Assembly (NCBI GenBank): GCA_963783355.1
Contig: CAWANF010000014.1
Span: 62,001 to 126,000 of the forward strand
Length of the DNA stretch: 64,000 nt
Direction of reading: 5' to 3'
Origin: CAWANF01 sp963783355
GTDB taxonomy: Bacteria > Bacteroidota > Rhodothermia > Balneolales > DATFMH01
The position numbers and the translations under genes were made by a program. Shown here piece after piece: positions 8,128 through 16,636 of this stretch. Below the pieces are notes generated by a model that had not been told where the DNA came from, did no database searches, and worked only from the letters and a program-made list of their open reading frames with translations. Each line of letters opens with the position of its first letter. Position 1 is the stretch's first letter.

Positions 8128-11100
8128 GTCCTATTTATATCATCGCAACGGCATTGGGGGTGGCGTTTCTGCTCCCGTTATTTAAAAAATTTGGTCATAA
8201 AGTCGTTAACGGGTTATTTCTGCTGACACTGGCCACATTGTTATTTATCAGCGGACAATGGCTTTACGCATTTTTGTTTCGAGGCATGCAGACGGTTCAG
8301 ATATTTACCGCCGGAGTGAAACCACCGCTTTCCATTAACCTTCAAATGGGGTTGACCGAAGCAATTTTTCTGACCGCTACCAATTTATTAGCGTTATTAG
8401 GCGGAATATATATGCTTCGTGATTTTAAAAAGATTGGAATCCGCGCGAATGTCTTATTCATGCTTTTGGCACTCGGTTTAAACGGCCTGATCATGACGCG
8501 CGATATCTTTAATCTCTTTGTATTTCTGGAAATAACGTCCATTTCCAGTTACGCATTGATTGGCATGGAGTTGAAAAGCTCATCCCTGTCGGCCGGTTTT
8601 CGTTATATGGTGGCGGGTAGTATTGCTTCTATCTTTTTACTATTGGGAATCATCTTCCTGTATAGTGTCAGCGGGACGTTGAATATTGATGGAATGGTTC
8701 AAAGCGCTGTTTTGAAAACAGGTGCGCCTATTGTCGTTATTGCTGTTTTCATGCTGCTCTTTTCCTTCTTTATCGAGATGAAACAGTTCCCGGCTAACGG
8801 GTGGGCTCTCGATGTGTATCAATCGTCTCATCCCGGAATAGCTGCCATGATTTCTGCCGGCAGTTCCGGAGCTATTTTCTTCGCCCTTGCCAAAGTAATG
8901 CCCATTGCCGGTCATGTCTGGTTCCTGATCGCAGCGGCTACCGGCTTACTGACATTCGTAGTATCCAATTTGATGGGGATTCGTCAGCAGCATACCACGC
9001 GGATGCTGGGCTATTCCTCTGTTGGACAGATGGGGCTTTTATTGTCGGCGCTTGGATTGGGGCTCTACCTGGATCCGGGACTTAAAACATTCGGCTTCAT
9101 CATCGCCGCCCTGTTTTTCAATCACTTTTTTGCCAAGGCCGGATTATACTGGCTGGCCGGGATTGTTCAGAAGGATAAAGTTGAAGACTGGACTATTTTA
9201 CGGAACAAACCATTTTACCAGTTATTACTGGGCGTATTTATTGCCGCATTATTAGGATTCCCTCCATTTGCCGGTTTTTGGGGAAAATGGGCATTAGTCA
9301 TGTTTTTAGCCAAAAAACAGATGTTCGTCTGGATTGTATTTCTGCTGATCGGTTCTCTCCTGGAAGCCGTTTATCTGCTTCGCTGGTTTGGTCATGCTGT
9401 CAGGGGACAACGAACAGAAGAAAAAATGCCTGTTGTCACGGTCGGGCAGCAGTCGGCTCTGTGGATCTTCGGTGTGATAACCTTAGGCATCGGATTCCTG
9501 GCTTCATTTTGGCTGATGCCCCATTCCCTGGTTTTGTTCCTGCCCATCGCGGCTGTAATTGCTTTGTTCGTCGTTGACTGGCTTCCCGGCAAAGTAAAAG
9601 GGCTGCTGGTATTGACGATGCTGGTTGTATATGCCGGGTATATTTTACCCGGGTTGAGCGGATGGGCCTTTTATTTTAACCTGGTATTTCTGGGCGGCGG
9701 GTTCGTAATGACGATTGCCACACTAAATCGTCGAGGGAAGATTTCCGGTTTTTATCCATTACTGATTTTGCTCTTTGGCGCACTGTCCGATTTGGTGCTA
9801 GCTCAGGATTTGATCCAGTTTTTCTTTGCCTGGGAGCTGATGACATTATCATCCTATTTGCTCATCCTACGTGGGCATCGGGCTGAAAAACCGGCGTTGA
9901 GTTATATCCTGTTTTCTCTGGGTGGCGCTTATCTCATTCTTGGAGGTTTTGCCGCGGCCTATTCGGTTGACGGGTCATCGATCTCATTGCAGATATTGAG
10001 CCATGCCGGCACATTGGCCGGTCCCGTTTTCATTCTGATAGCACTTGGATTATTAGTCAAAGTAGCTGCTATTGGCGTTCATATCTGGGCTCCGGGTTCA
10101 TATGCGGAAGCAGATGACGATGTGACACCGATTATTTCCGGAATTTTGTCCAAAGCCGGTGTTTTAGGACTCCTCATCCTGTTAATTCATATGGGTTCAC
10201 CGGTTTTCGCCAATTTGTCACTGACGTTTGTACTTGGCTGGATTGGCGCATTAACGGCCTTTTTCGCCACGTTATTTGCCGTATTCCAGGAAGATGCCAA
10301 AAAATTACTGGCTTATTCCAGCATCGGACAAGTCGGCTATATCGTTCTTGGGCTGGCCATGATGACACATCTTGGCTGGGCAGCCGCTCTCTGGCATACC
10401 TTGAACCACTTGCTGTTCAAGGGTTTGTTGTTCCTTGCCATTGCGGGAGTCATTTACCGGACCGGCACCCGAAATATGTTCGAGATGGGCGGGCTTATCA
10501 AAAAAATGCCAATTTCTTTTGTGAGTGTTTTGATAGGGATTATTGCATTAGCCGGTATTCCGCCATTAACCGGTTTTGGTGGAAAATGGTTATTGTACGA
10601 AGCGTTGATTGAAAAAGGCTGGTACCTGCAGACCGGCCTGGCATTATTTGCCAGCACCATTGCATTTCTGTACTGTTTCCGCCTGATTCACAGCATTTTT
10701 CTGGGGATGCCAAAGCCTAAATTTAAAGATGTCAAAGAGGCACCGATATGGTTCCTCATACCACAGATAATCCTCATGGTAACCATTATCGTGTTTTCAG
10801 TCATGCCGCAATGGTTGTTAAAACCCATATCCGCGATAATCAGCCCCGTTTTCCCGACAACCTTACATTGGGTAAATTATACCGTATTCAGTTCGCTCGG
10901 ATATTGGAACGGGACACTCATGATGATTTTGGTGGTTGTGCTTTTCGTGCTGGTTACATTATATCTGCTCTTGATAGGACCCAAACCAAAAAAAGTGAAA
11001 CCATTCAATATTGTCTACTCTGCAGAGAAACCGTTTCAGCCGGAGACGACACACTATGCCTACGACTTTTTTGCCCCGTATAAAAGAGCGATGGCACCGT

Positions 11101-11264
11101 TGTTGAATCCCTTGGTCAGCCGGTTCTGGTCAGGAGTAACAGAATGGGTTCAAACGACATCCGGTGTGATGCGTCGCATGTATACCGGAAATATTCAAAC
11201 CTATACGATGTACATATTCATCTATGGAATTATACTGTACCTGTTTTCTGTAGGAGTTCATTAA
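8121..11264 (+). CDS. mbxH: Fused double antiporter subunit (MbxH-H')
   Basis: A 1047-residue membrane protein containing two complete MrpD/NuoN-type antiporter modules in tandem. Module 1 (about 1-480) has the TM5 Glu (FVFLEITSISSYAL), the TM7 Lys region (EMKQFPANGWALDV) and LGYSSVGQMG. Module 2 (about 510-1000) has FFFAWELMTLSSYLL, LLVKVAAIGVHIWAPGS, LLAYSSIGQVGY and HTLNHLLFKG. Each should carry one ion channel. Archaeal mbx encodes two separate genes here, H and H'; the fusion keeps a fixed 1:1 order. A final C-terminal TM follows a soluble linker (FAPYKRAMAPLL). No internal stop or frameshift is seen. Its stop overlaps the mbxM start by one base. Confidence 0.93.
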   Translation: MVGPIYIIATALGVAFLLPLFKKFGHKVVNGLFLLTLATLLFISGQWLYAFLFRGMQTVQIFTAGVKPPLSINLQMGLTEAIFLTATNLLALLGGIYMLRDFKKIGIRANVLFMLLALGLNGLIMTRDIFNLFVFLEITSISSYALIGMELKSSSLSAGFRYMVAGSIASIFLLLGIIFLYSVSGTLNIDGMVQSAVLKTGAPIVVIAVFMLLFSFFIEMKQFPANGWALDVYQSSHPGIAAMISAGSSGAIFFALAKVMPIAGHVWFLIAAATGLLTFVVSNLMGIRQQHTTRMLGYSSVGQMGLLLSALGLGLYLDPGLKTFGFIIAALFFNHFFAKAGLYWLAGIVQKDKVEDWTILRNKPFYQLLLGVFIAALLGFPPFAGFWGKWALVMFLAKKQMFVWIVFLLIGSLLEAVYLLRWFGHAVRGQRTEEKMPVVTVGQQSALWIFGVITLGIGFLASFWLMPHSLVLFLPIAAVIALFVVDWLPGKVKGLLVLTMLVVYAGYILPGLSGWAFYFNLVFLGGGFVMTIATLNRRGKISGFYPLLILLFGALSDLVLAQDLIQFFFAWELMTLSSYLLILRGHRAEKPALSYILFSLGGAYLILGGFAAAYSVDGSSISLQILSHAGTLAGPVFILIALGLLVKVAAIGVHIWAPGSYAEADDDVTPIISGILSKAGVLGLLILLIHMGSPVFANLSLTFVLGWIGALTAFFATLFAVFQEDAKKLLAYSSIGQVGYIVLGLAMMTHLGWAAALWHTLNHLLFKGLLFLAIAGVIYRTGTRNMFEMGGLIKKMPISFVSVLIGIIALAGIPPLTGFGGKWLLYEALIEKGWYLQTGLALFASTIAFLYCFRLIHSIFLGMPKPKFKDVKEAPIWFLIPQIILMVTIIVFSVMPQWLLKPISAIISPVFPTTLHWVNYTVFSSLGYWNGTLMMILVVVLFVLVTLYLLLIGPKPKKVKPFNIVYSAEKPFQPETTHYAYDFFAPYKRAMAPLLNPLVSRFWSGVTEWVQTTSGVMRRMYTGNIQTYTMYIFIYGIILYLFSVGVH

Positions 11265-12175
11265 TGGAAAATATTTTAATAAAACTTGGTTATGCCCTGG
11301 CCTCGCTGTTCCTGATATTAAATTACGGACTGTTGCTGATGGGTTTCGTTCAGAAAATCGTCGCACGGGTTCATGGCCGCCTGGGTCCGCCGATTTGGCA
11401 ACCCTATGTAAATATCGTTAAGACCTTTTCGATGAGAACATCCATTTCCCACGGGATCATGTTTTACCTGGGACCCGTTTTCCGTCTCACAGGAGGAATC
11501 GGATTATACCTGATTATTCCCGCTGTTTATGGATCCGTCTGGTTACAAAATTTCAGCTTCAACGGGGATCTGATTCTCGTCATTTATTTCATCTTCTTCG
11601 GGATGCTCGGAATGGCTCTTGGAGCCGGTGAGAGTGGGCACCCGTTTTCCCCGATGGGAGTTATGCGGGGCTTGTCGCTGACTACCGCGTCCGAAGTTCC
11701 CTTCGCCCTGGCAGTTATCGCGCTGGCCGCACAGCATCACACCTTGTCCATTACACAGATTGTAGCGGCTCAGCAAGGCAGTATCTTGAACTGGAACCTG
11801 TTTACGAATCCTGTCGCTACGGCAGCCGGGATGCTGGCATTTCTGGGAATGATGATGCATTCACCCTTTGATTTACATATCGCGCCACAGGAAATACCTG
11901 TCGGGCCGCCGACCGAATATCACAGCAGTTTTTTAGCCCTGATGCAGTCGAATCGTGCCTTTTTTGCATCAGCCAAACTGATTTTATTTATGAACCTGTT
12001 TTTTGGTGGAGCCACATCCATACCCGTCATGGTACTGAAAACATTTCTGCTATTCATGTTTAGCGTGGTAGTTGGGGTTGTTTTTCCAAGATATAAGCTG
12101 GAGCAGGCTGTCCGCTGGTTCATGAAAGTTCCAACCGTGATTGGGATCATAGCCATAGGAATTTTTTCGTTATAG
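11264..12175 (+). CDS. mbxM: NuoH-like membrane anchor subunit (MbxM)
   Basis: A 303-residue NuoH/HycD-family protein with about eight TM segments. It links the membrane arm to the peripheral arm. Diagnostic stretches are QKIVARVHGRLGPPIWQPYV (about 26-45), the acidic loop LGAGESGHPFSPMGVMR and SPFDLHIAPQEIPVGPPTEY. The reading frame is open upstream into mbxH, but the ATG at 11264 follows a good TAGGAG ribosome-binding site and gives the family N-terminus. This loop region is charged and His/Glu-rich, as in group 4 hydrogenases and complex I, where it couples redox chemistry to ion movement. Confidence 0.93.
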   Translation: MENILIKLGYALASLFLILNYGLLLMGFVQKIVARVHGRLGPPIWQPYVNIVKTFSMRTSISHGIMFYLGPVFRLTGGIGLYLIIPAVYGSVWLQNFSFNGDLILVIYFIFFGMLGMALGAGESGHPFSPMGVMRGLSLTTASEVPFALAVIALAAQHHTLSITQIVAAQQGSILNWNLFTNPVATAAGMLAFLGMMMHSPFDLHIAPQEIPVGPPTEYHSSFLALMQSNRAFFASAKLILFMNLFFGGATSIPVMVLKTFLLFMFSVVVGVVFPRYKLEQAVRWFMKVPTVIGIIAIGIFSL

Positions 12176-12187
12176 AGAGGAAATAAT

Positions 12188-12838
12188 ATGAATAAAGAAT
12201 TAGAAGAACTTGAAGCAGAGGAACAGGAAACATTCCGGAAAATAGAAGCCGGAGAGCTTTCTTTCGCCGATTATTATTGCAATGCGAAGCCGCAGTCTGT
12301 TTCACCGAAAGCAGGTAAAATTATCCAGAAATTTTATAACTGGGCCCAGGCTAATTCACTTTGGGTGCTTGGTTTCGGAACGGGTTGTGGATCGATAGAG
12401 ATCCCTCCGTTGTATACCGCACGATATGATGTTTCACGCTACGGGATTTTCCCGCGTCCGACACCCCGTCAGGCAAGTGTGTTCATCATCAGTGGCTACG
12501 CATCGGTAAAGACATTGAAACGCATTATCCGCAGTTATGAACAGATGCAAAATCCTAAATTTGTGATGGGATTGGGTAGCTGTACCATCAACGGAGGCAT
12601 GTATTTCGATAGTTATAACACGATTAACCGCCTCGATTATTACCTGCCGGTCGATGTATATGTCGCCGGTTGTATGCCGCGTCCGGAAGCGTTGATTGCC
12701 GGTTTCAATAAACTTAAAGAAGAGATCAAAGACGGACGGGGTGAAGGAGCCAATAAATATGCGGAAAATCTGGATTGGTATAAAGCCAATCAAAAGAAAA
12801 TTATTAAAGACTGGGATATGCCGGATTATAACTGGTAA
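12188..12838 (+). CDS. mbxJ: NuoB-like Fe-S subunit (MbxJ)
   Basis: A 216-residue peripheral subunit homologous to NuoB and the hydrogenase small subunit. It should hold the [4Fe-4S] cluster nearest the active site. Three Cys occur at the expected ligand positions: GTGCGSIE, GLGSCTINGG and VAGCMPRPEA. The first motif has one Cys where NuoB has CC and hydrogenases have CxxC, so only three canonical Cys ligands are visible; the only other Cys (YYCNAK) lies near residue 31, outside the domain. The fourth ligand may be a non-Cys residue. A 55-residue charged N-terminal extension precedes the domain. A good AGAGGAAA ribosome-binding site precedes the ATG. Confidence 0.92.
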   Translation: MNKELEELEAEEQETFRKIEAGELSFADYYCNAKPQSVSPKAGKIIQKFYNWAQANSLWVLGFGTGCGSIEIPPLYTARYDVSRYGIFPRPTPRQASVFIISGYASVKTLKRIIRSYEQMQNPKFVMGLGSCTINGGMYFDSYNTINRLDYYLPVDVYVAGCMPRPEALIAGFNKLKEEIKDGRGEGANKYAENLDWYKANQKKIIKDWDMPDYNW

Positions 12839-12843
12839 ATAAT

Positions 12844-13422
12844 ATGGAACAATTAATCAAAGTATTAAGCTCCAGGTTCGACCTTCTGGAGGTCAAAAAG
12901 CAGCGAAGCAATTTGCTTTTCCTCACACTGAAACCTTCTCAGGTGGTGGATGTCCTGACGAGCCTGCGAAATAGTGAAAGCTTTCGACACCTGGTGATGA
13001 TTTCAGCGGTCGATTATATCGAAGAGGGCGTATTTCAGCTGACATACCTGTTGCACAATTATCAAAGGCATGTTGATATCGGAATACGTGTGAATGTGGA
13101 CAGGGAAGAAGCCTATATGGAAAGTATCCATCATTTATGGGCGGCTGCACAGGTCTATCAACGGGAGTTGAATGAAATGTATGGGATCAATTTCCCGGGA
13201 AGTCCGAACATCGACGAGCCGATGCTGCTGGAAGGCTGGGATCAAATACCTCCGATGAGAAGAGAATTCGATACGAAAAAATATTCGGAAGAAACATTCT
13301 TTCCGCGACCCGGACGTCAATCGTTCGATCCAAAGAAAGTGATGGAAGATAAAGCATATCCATTTGAAAAAGAGATTAAGTATGAAATCAAAAATATCGT
13401 CCGTGGAAACCGGGATAAGTGA
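12844..13422 (+). CDS. mbxK: NuoC-like 30 kDa subunit (MbxK)
   Basis: A 192-residue soluble subunit of the NuoC/HycE-N family. The typical core is LVMISAVDYIEEGVFQLTY, the alternating strands around DIGIRVN, and the family signature YQRELNEMYGINFPGSPN (about 100-117), followed by PPMRREFD. It has a C-terminal tail of about 50 residues that differs from NuoC and overlaps the next gene. It supports assembly of the peripheral arm and carries no cofactor. It lies 5 bases after mbxJ. Confidence 0.9.
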   Translation: MEQLIKVLSSRFDLLEVKKQRSNLLFLTLKPSQVVDVLTSLRNSESFRHLVMISAVDYIEEGVFQLTYLLHNYQRHVDIGIRVNVDREEAYMESIHHLWAAAQVYQRELNEMYGINFPGSPNIDEPMLLEGWDQIPPMRREFDTKKYSEETFFPRPGRQSFDPKKVMEDKAYPFEKEIKYEIKNIVRGNRDK

Positions 13423-14611
13423 TTATCAAAACGGAAAATCAGTTTTTGAAAAAACATCGGTGACGACCGATCCTGTTTGGCTGCAACGTCCGGAACTGGA
13501 TTTGGATTCAGGTCGCTATGTGAAATTCTGGCAGGGTCCGCAACACCCGGGTGTAACCGGAAATATGTCGCTTGAGATAACTTTGGAAGGGGACATCGTT
13601 CAGGAGTGCAAAACACACGTAGGATACCTGCACCGGGGTTTTGAAAAGCTAATGGAACGCAGAAGGTACATACAATGCTTCCCGATTGTTTGCCGGATTT
13701 GCGTCCCGGAACCGGATGTGAATGAATACCTTTTTGCAGCAGCAGTTGAAGAGTTAGCATACATTGAAATTCCGGAACGCGCTGCGTGGCTTCGAACCCT
13801 TATCCTGGAAATGATTCGGGTTGCTTTCCTGACAATGGGCCTGGGCGGACAAGCAGGTACCGTTGGTTTGGGATCCATTGGCCAATGGGCCGTTACCCAT
13901 CGGGATTACCTGTTGGATATGTTCGAAGAACTGACCGGCGGACGTATTTACCATATGTATATATTGCCGGGCGGTGTTCGTCATGATTTGCCTGAAGGTT
14001 TTAGCGAACGTCTCGAAGCTGTTCTAAATAAAATAGAAAAATTGATAAGCAGCATAGAAAAAGTAATGTTCCAAAATGCTGTTTTTAAAGCACGGACAAA
14101 GGGTCTGGGTGTCATTCCTCGCGAGTGGGTTGAACCTTTTGGAATCACCGGGACCAATGCCCGTGCGGCTGGCGTTCCTATAGATATCCGGAAAAACAAT
14201 CCGTACCTGGTATATAATCAGCTCGATTTCAACATCCTGACCGGTACGGCTTCCGATGTATTAGAACGGACGACGTTACGTAAAGAAGAGATTCTGCAGT
14301 CCATTAATTTAATTCGGCAAATTCTGCATCGAATGCCTGATAAAGGCCCGGTCCGCCGTAAACTTCCGAATATTCTGAACTGGAAAGTGCCGGCCGGTGA
14401 GACTTATGTCCGGGCAGAAAGCGGGCGTGGAGAAGTAGGATATTATATGGTAGCGGATGGTTCTGAATACCCACGGCGTGTTCATGTTCGGGGAGCCGGG
14501 TATACCCATGCTATGTCACTATTAGAACAACTTGCAGTGGGACAAAGTGTTTCGGATATATATGGCTTGATGGTTTCACTCCAAACCTGTCCACCGGAAA
14601 TAGAGAGATAA
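13382..14611 (+). CDS. mbxL: NuoD/hydrogenase large subunit-like (MbxL)
   Basis: A 409-residue NuoD/HycE-C-family subunit with the usual QGPQHPGVTGNMSLEI and THVGYLHRGFEKLMERR. In [NiFe] hydrogenases four Cys in two CxxC motifs bind the metals. Here the N-terminal motif is kept as CRIC (Cys104, Cys107), but the C-terminal one is reduced to a single Cys403 in SLQTCPPEIER, and the usual Asp-Pro-Cys is absent. A [NiFe] centre is therefore unlikely; archaeal Mbx (Mbs) large subunits are likewise not hydrogenases. A TTG at 13364 would add six residues, but the ATG at 13382 is preferred. It overlaps mbxK by 41 bases. Confidence 0.9.
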   Translation: MKSKISSVETGISDYQNGKSVFEKTSVTTDPVWLQRPELDLDSGRYVKFWQGPQHPGVTGNMSLEITLEGDIVQECKTHVGYLHRGFEKLMERRRYIQCFPIVCRICVPEPDVNEYLFAAAVEELAYIEIPERAAWLRTLILEMIRVAFLTMGLGGQAGTVGLGSIGQWAVTHRDYLLDMFEELTGGRIYHMYILPGGVRHDLPEGFSERLEAVLNKIEKLISSIEKVMFQNAVFKARTKGLGVIPREWVEPFGITGTNARAAGVPIDIRKNNPYLVYNQLDFNILTGTASDVLERTTLRKEEILQSINLIRQILHRMPDKGPVRRKLPNILNWKVPAGETYVRAESGRGEVGYYMVADGSEYPRRVHVRGAGYTHAMSLLEQLAVGQSVSDIYGLMVSLQTCPPEIER

Positions 14612-14613
14612 TT

Positions 14614-16395
14614 ATGAGTTTAAAAGATCTAATATCACCTTTTTATGCCTGGGGGCGGGCATTCGACAAGCCCTATACTATCAACAAACCGATTGATGAA
14701 CGGGAAGGAGCCGACGGGTACCGTGGATTTCATATCAATGATATAAATGCCTGTATCGGTTGCGGCACCTGCGAAGAAATATGCCAGAATGAAGCCATCG
14801 ATATGGTGCCGGTAGAAGGTATCGAACCTGGAAAAGGAGACAGCGGGCTCCGTCCGTTAGTTGATTATGGCCGTTGCTGCTGGTGCGGTTTGTGTGTCGA
14901 TGCTTGTCCGACCGGTTCACTGGGTATGTCGAATGAGTATAAATGGGTATCGACCGACGCTGATGAATTTCGTTTTATTCCCGGTGTCGATGAAAAGCCC
15001 TGGAATCATTCAGGGAAAGGCTATCGGCGCACCGAAGAAGCATGGTTGCTGACTCCGGAAAAGCACGAGATGCCGGTCGTTGAACCGGAAGTTCGGCGGC
15101 TTTCCTTCGATGAGATGGCGCTTGGCTATACCGATAAACTGAGTGTGGATGAAGCGGCACGATGCCTCGAATGTGGTTTGTGTATTGATGCCTGTCCGGC
15201 ACACATGGATATTCCTGAATACATAAAAGCGATAAGAGAAGGCCGTTTAGACGATGGATTGAAAACCTTATATGATACAAACCCGTTTTCTGAATCCTGT
15301 GGACGTATCTGTACCGCACATTGCCAGGATGTTTGTGCCTTGTCTCATAACGGAGAAGCTATCCCTATTCGTTCATTGAAACGATTTATTACCGACAATA
15401 CAGCTGATCGCAAAAATGAGATATTAGGCATTGGCAACGAATTGCCAGATACAGGAAGGCGGATTGCCGTTGTAGGTGGCGGACCATCAGGCCTGACGGC
15501 AGCTTATTTTCTGCGAAATTACGGCCATACCGTGACCATCTATGAAATGCACAGGGAACTTGGCGGAATGCTGCGGTATGGGATACCGGAATACCGATTG
15601 CCGAAAGCCGTCTTAGATCGCGAAATTCAGGTAATCCTGGATATGGGTGTGAAAGTTATCACAAATATAGCTATTGGTAAGGATGTTGAGCTTGCCGAAC
15701 TCAAAAATAAATATGATGCCGTTTATTTATCCGTTGGAGCCCAGAAAGGTACAGGGATGCCTATTGAAGGAATGGATACCGAAGGAGTTTTAATTGGGGT
15801 AGATTTTCTAGACCGGATTGCTTCAGGGGAACGTCCCGATTTAGGGGAAAGTGTCGTAGTGGTCGGTGGTGGCAACACGGCGATGGATGTATGCCGATCT
15901 TCGGTACGTCTCGGATCTGAAAATGTTCAGGTTTTATATCGCCGTACAGAACAGGAAATGCCGGCCAATCATGAAGAAGTTATCGAGGCAAAAGAAGAAG
16001 GGGTCGAATTTCACTATTTAGCTGCGCCTGTTGGCATTACGAAAAAGAACGGAAAACTGGAGATTCGTGTTATTCGTATGGAACTGGGTGAACCGGATGC
16101 CAGCGGACGTCGTCGTCCCGTTCCTGTTGAAAACTCTGAATTTGTTATCGAAGCCGATACCTGCATTATGGCTATCGGTCAAAAAGTTGATGAAACCGTT
16201 GCTGAAGGAGCGGAAATCAAAGTAACCCGTTGGGGAACTTTTGAAGTGGAGCAAGATACGCTTGCGACAAATATCGAAGGTATTTTTGCCGGGGGTGATT
16301 GTCAAACTGGTCCTGATGATGCAATTCGGGCTATTGCCGATGGAAAAAAAGTAGCTTATTCAATTAATAGATATTTAAATAATACAAGCATTTAG
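14614..16395 (+). CDS. mbxN: Ferredoxin subunit fused to NfnL/GltD-like NADPH flavoprotein
   Basis: A 593-residue fusion ending the operon. Residues 1-110 are a NuoI/MbxN-like two-cluster ferredoxin (Cys47/50/53/57 and Cys88/91/94/98). Residues 150-265 are the Fe-S N-terminal domain of the GltD/NfnL family, with Cys184/187/190/194 and CGRICTAHCQDVC (229-241). From 283 the flavoprotein part shows an FAD dinucleotide fold (VVGGGPSGLTAA), an NAD(P)H fold (VVVVGGGNTAMD, 415-425), the YRRTEQEMPA segment that favours NADP(H) in this family, and the FAD motif FAGGDCQTGPDDAI. The predicted role is electron exchange between NADP(H) and the membrane complex through a chain of Fe-S clusters. It follows mbxL by 2 bases, so it is part of the same transcript. 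Confidence 0.92.
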   Translation: MSLKDLISPFYAWGRAFDKPYTINKPIDEREGADGYRGFHINDINACIGCGTCEEICQNEAIDMVPVEGIEPGKGDSGLRPLVDYGRCCWCGLCVDACPTGSLGMSNEYKWVSTDADEFRFIPGVDEKPWNHSGKGYRRTEEAWLLTPEKHEMPVVEPEVRRLSFDEMALGYTDKLSVDEAARCLECGLCIDACPAHMDIPEYIKAIREGRLDDGLKTLYDTNPFSESCGRICTAHCQDVCALSHNGEAIPIRSLKRFITDNTADRKNEILGIGNELPDTGRRIAVVGGGPSGLTAAYFLRNYGHTVTIYEMHRELGGMLRYGIPEYRLPKAVLDREIQVILDMGVKVITNIAIGKDVELAELKNKYDAVYLSVGAQKGTGMPIEGMDTEGVLIGVDFLDRIASGERPDLGESVVVVGGGNTAMDVCRSSVRLGSENVQVLYRRTEQEMPANHEEVIEAKEEGVEFHYLAAPVGITKKNGKLEIRVIRMELGEPDASGRRRPVPVENSEFVIEADTCIMAIGQKVDETVAEGAEIKVTRWGTFEVEQDTLATNIEGIFAGGDCQTGPDDAIRAIADGKKVAYSINRYLNNTSI

Positions 16396-16430
16396 ATAAA
16401 ACAAGAGAGACTGACTTAGCGATTTACAAA

Positions 16431-16465
16431 AAAACGACCCGTTCATTTTTATGGGTCGTTTTTTT
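16431..16465 (+). terminator. Terminator of the mbx operon
   Basis: AAAACGACCC pairs with GGGTCGTTTT around a 12-base loop, followed by an uninterrupted T run. It lies 36 bases after the mbxN stop and closes the operon. Confidence 0.9.
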
Positions 16466-16636
16466 GTTTATTGGAACTATGGTAATTAATCACATTACTA
16501 TTGAAGTTCTTTTAAAAAAAAGCTAAAAATCCTGAAATAAAACCCGCCGTTAATTGTCAAATAGAGGTAAATGTGTAAACAGATAATTTGCATATGCTTC
16601 TAATAACAAAATGTTATTCATCATTATAATTTTAGA

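Noticed and set aside
13382..14611. [NiFe]-hydrogenase large subunit
   Set aside because: The second CxxC motif is reduced to a single Cys and the Asp-Pro-Cys ending is absent, so a [NiFe] site is not supported.
12188..16395. Ordinary respiratory complex I (NADH dehydrogenase)
   Set aside because: There are no NuoE, F or G genes; the antiporter subunits are Mrp-type E, F, G, B and C, and the last gene carries a GltD/NfnL-like NADPH module.
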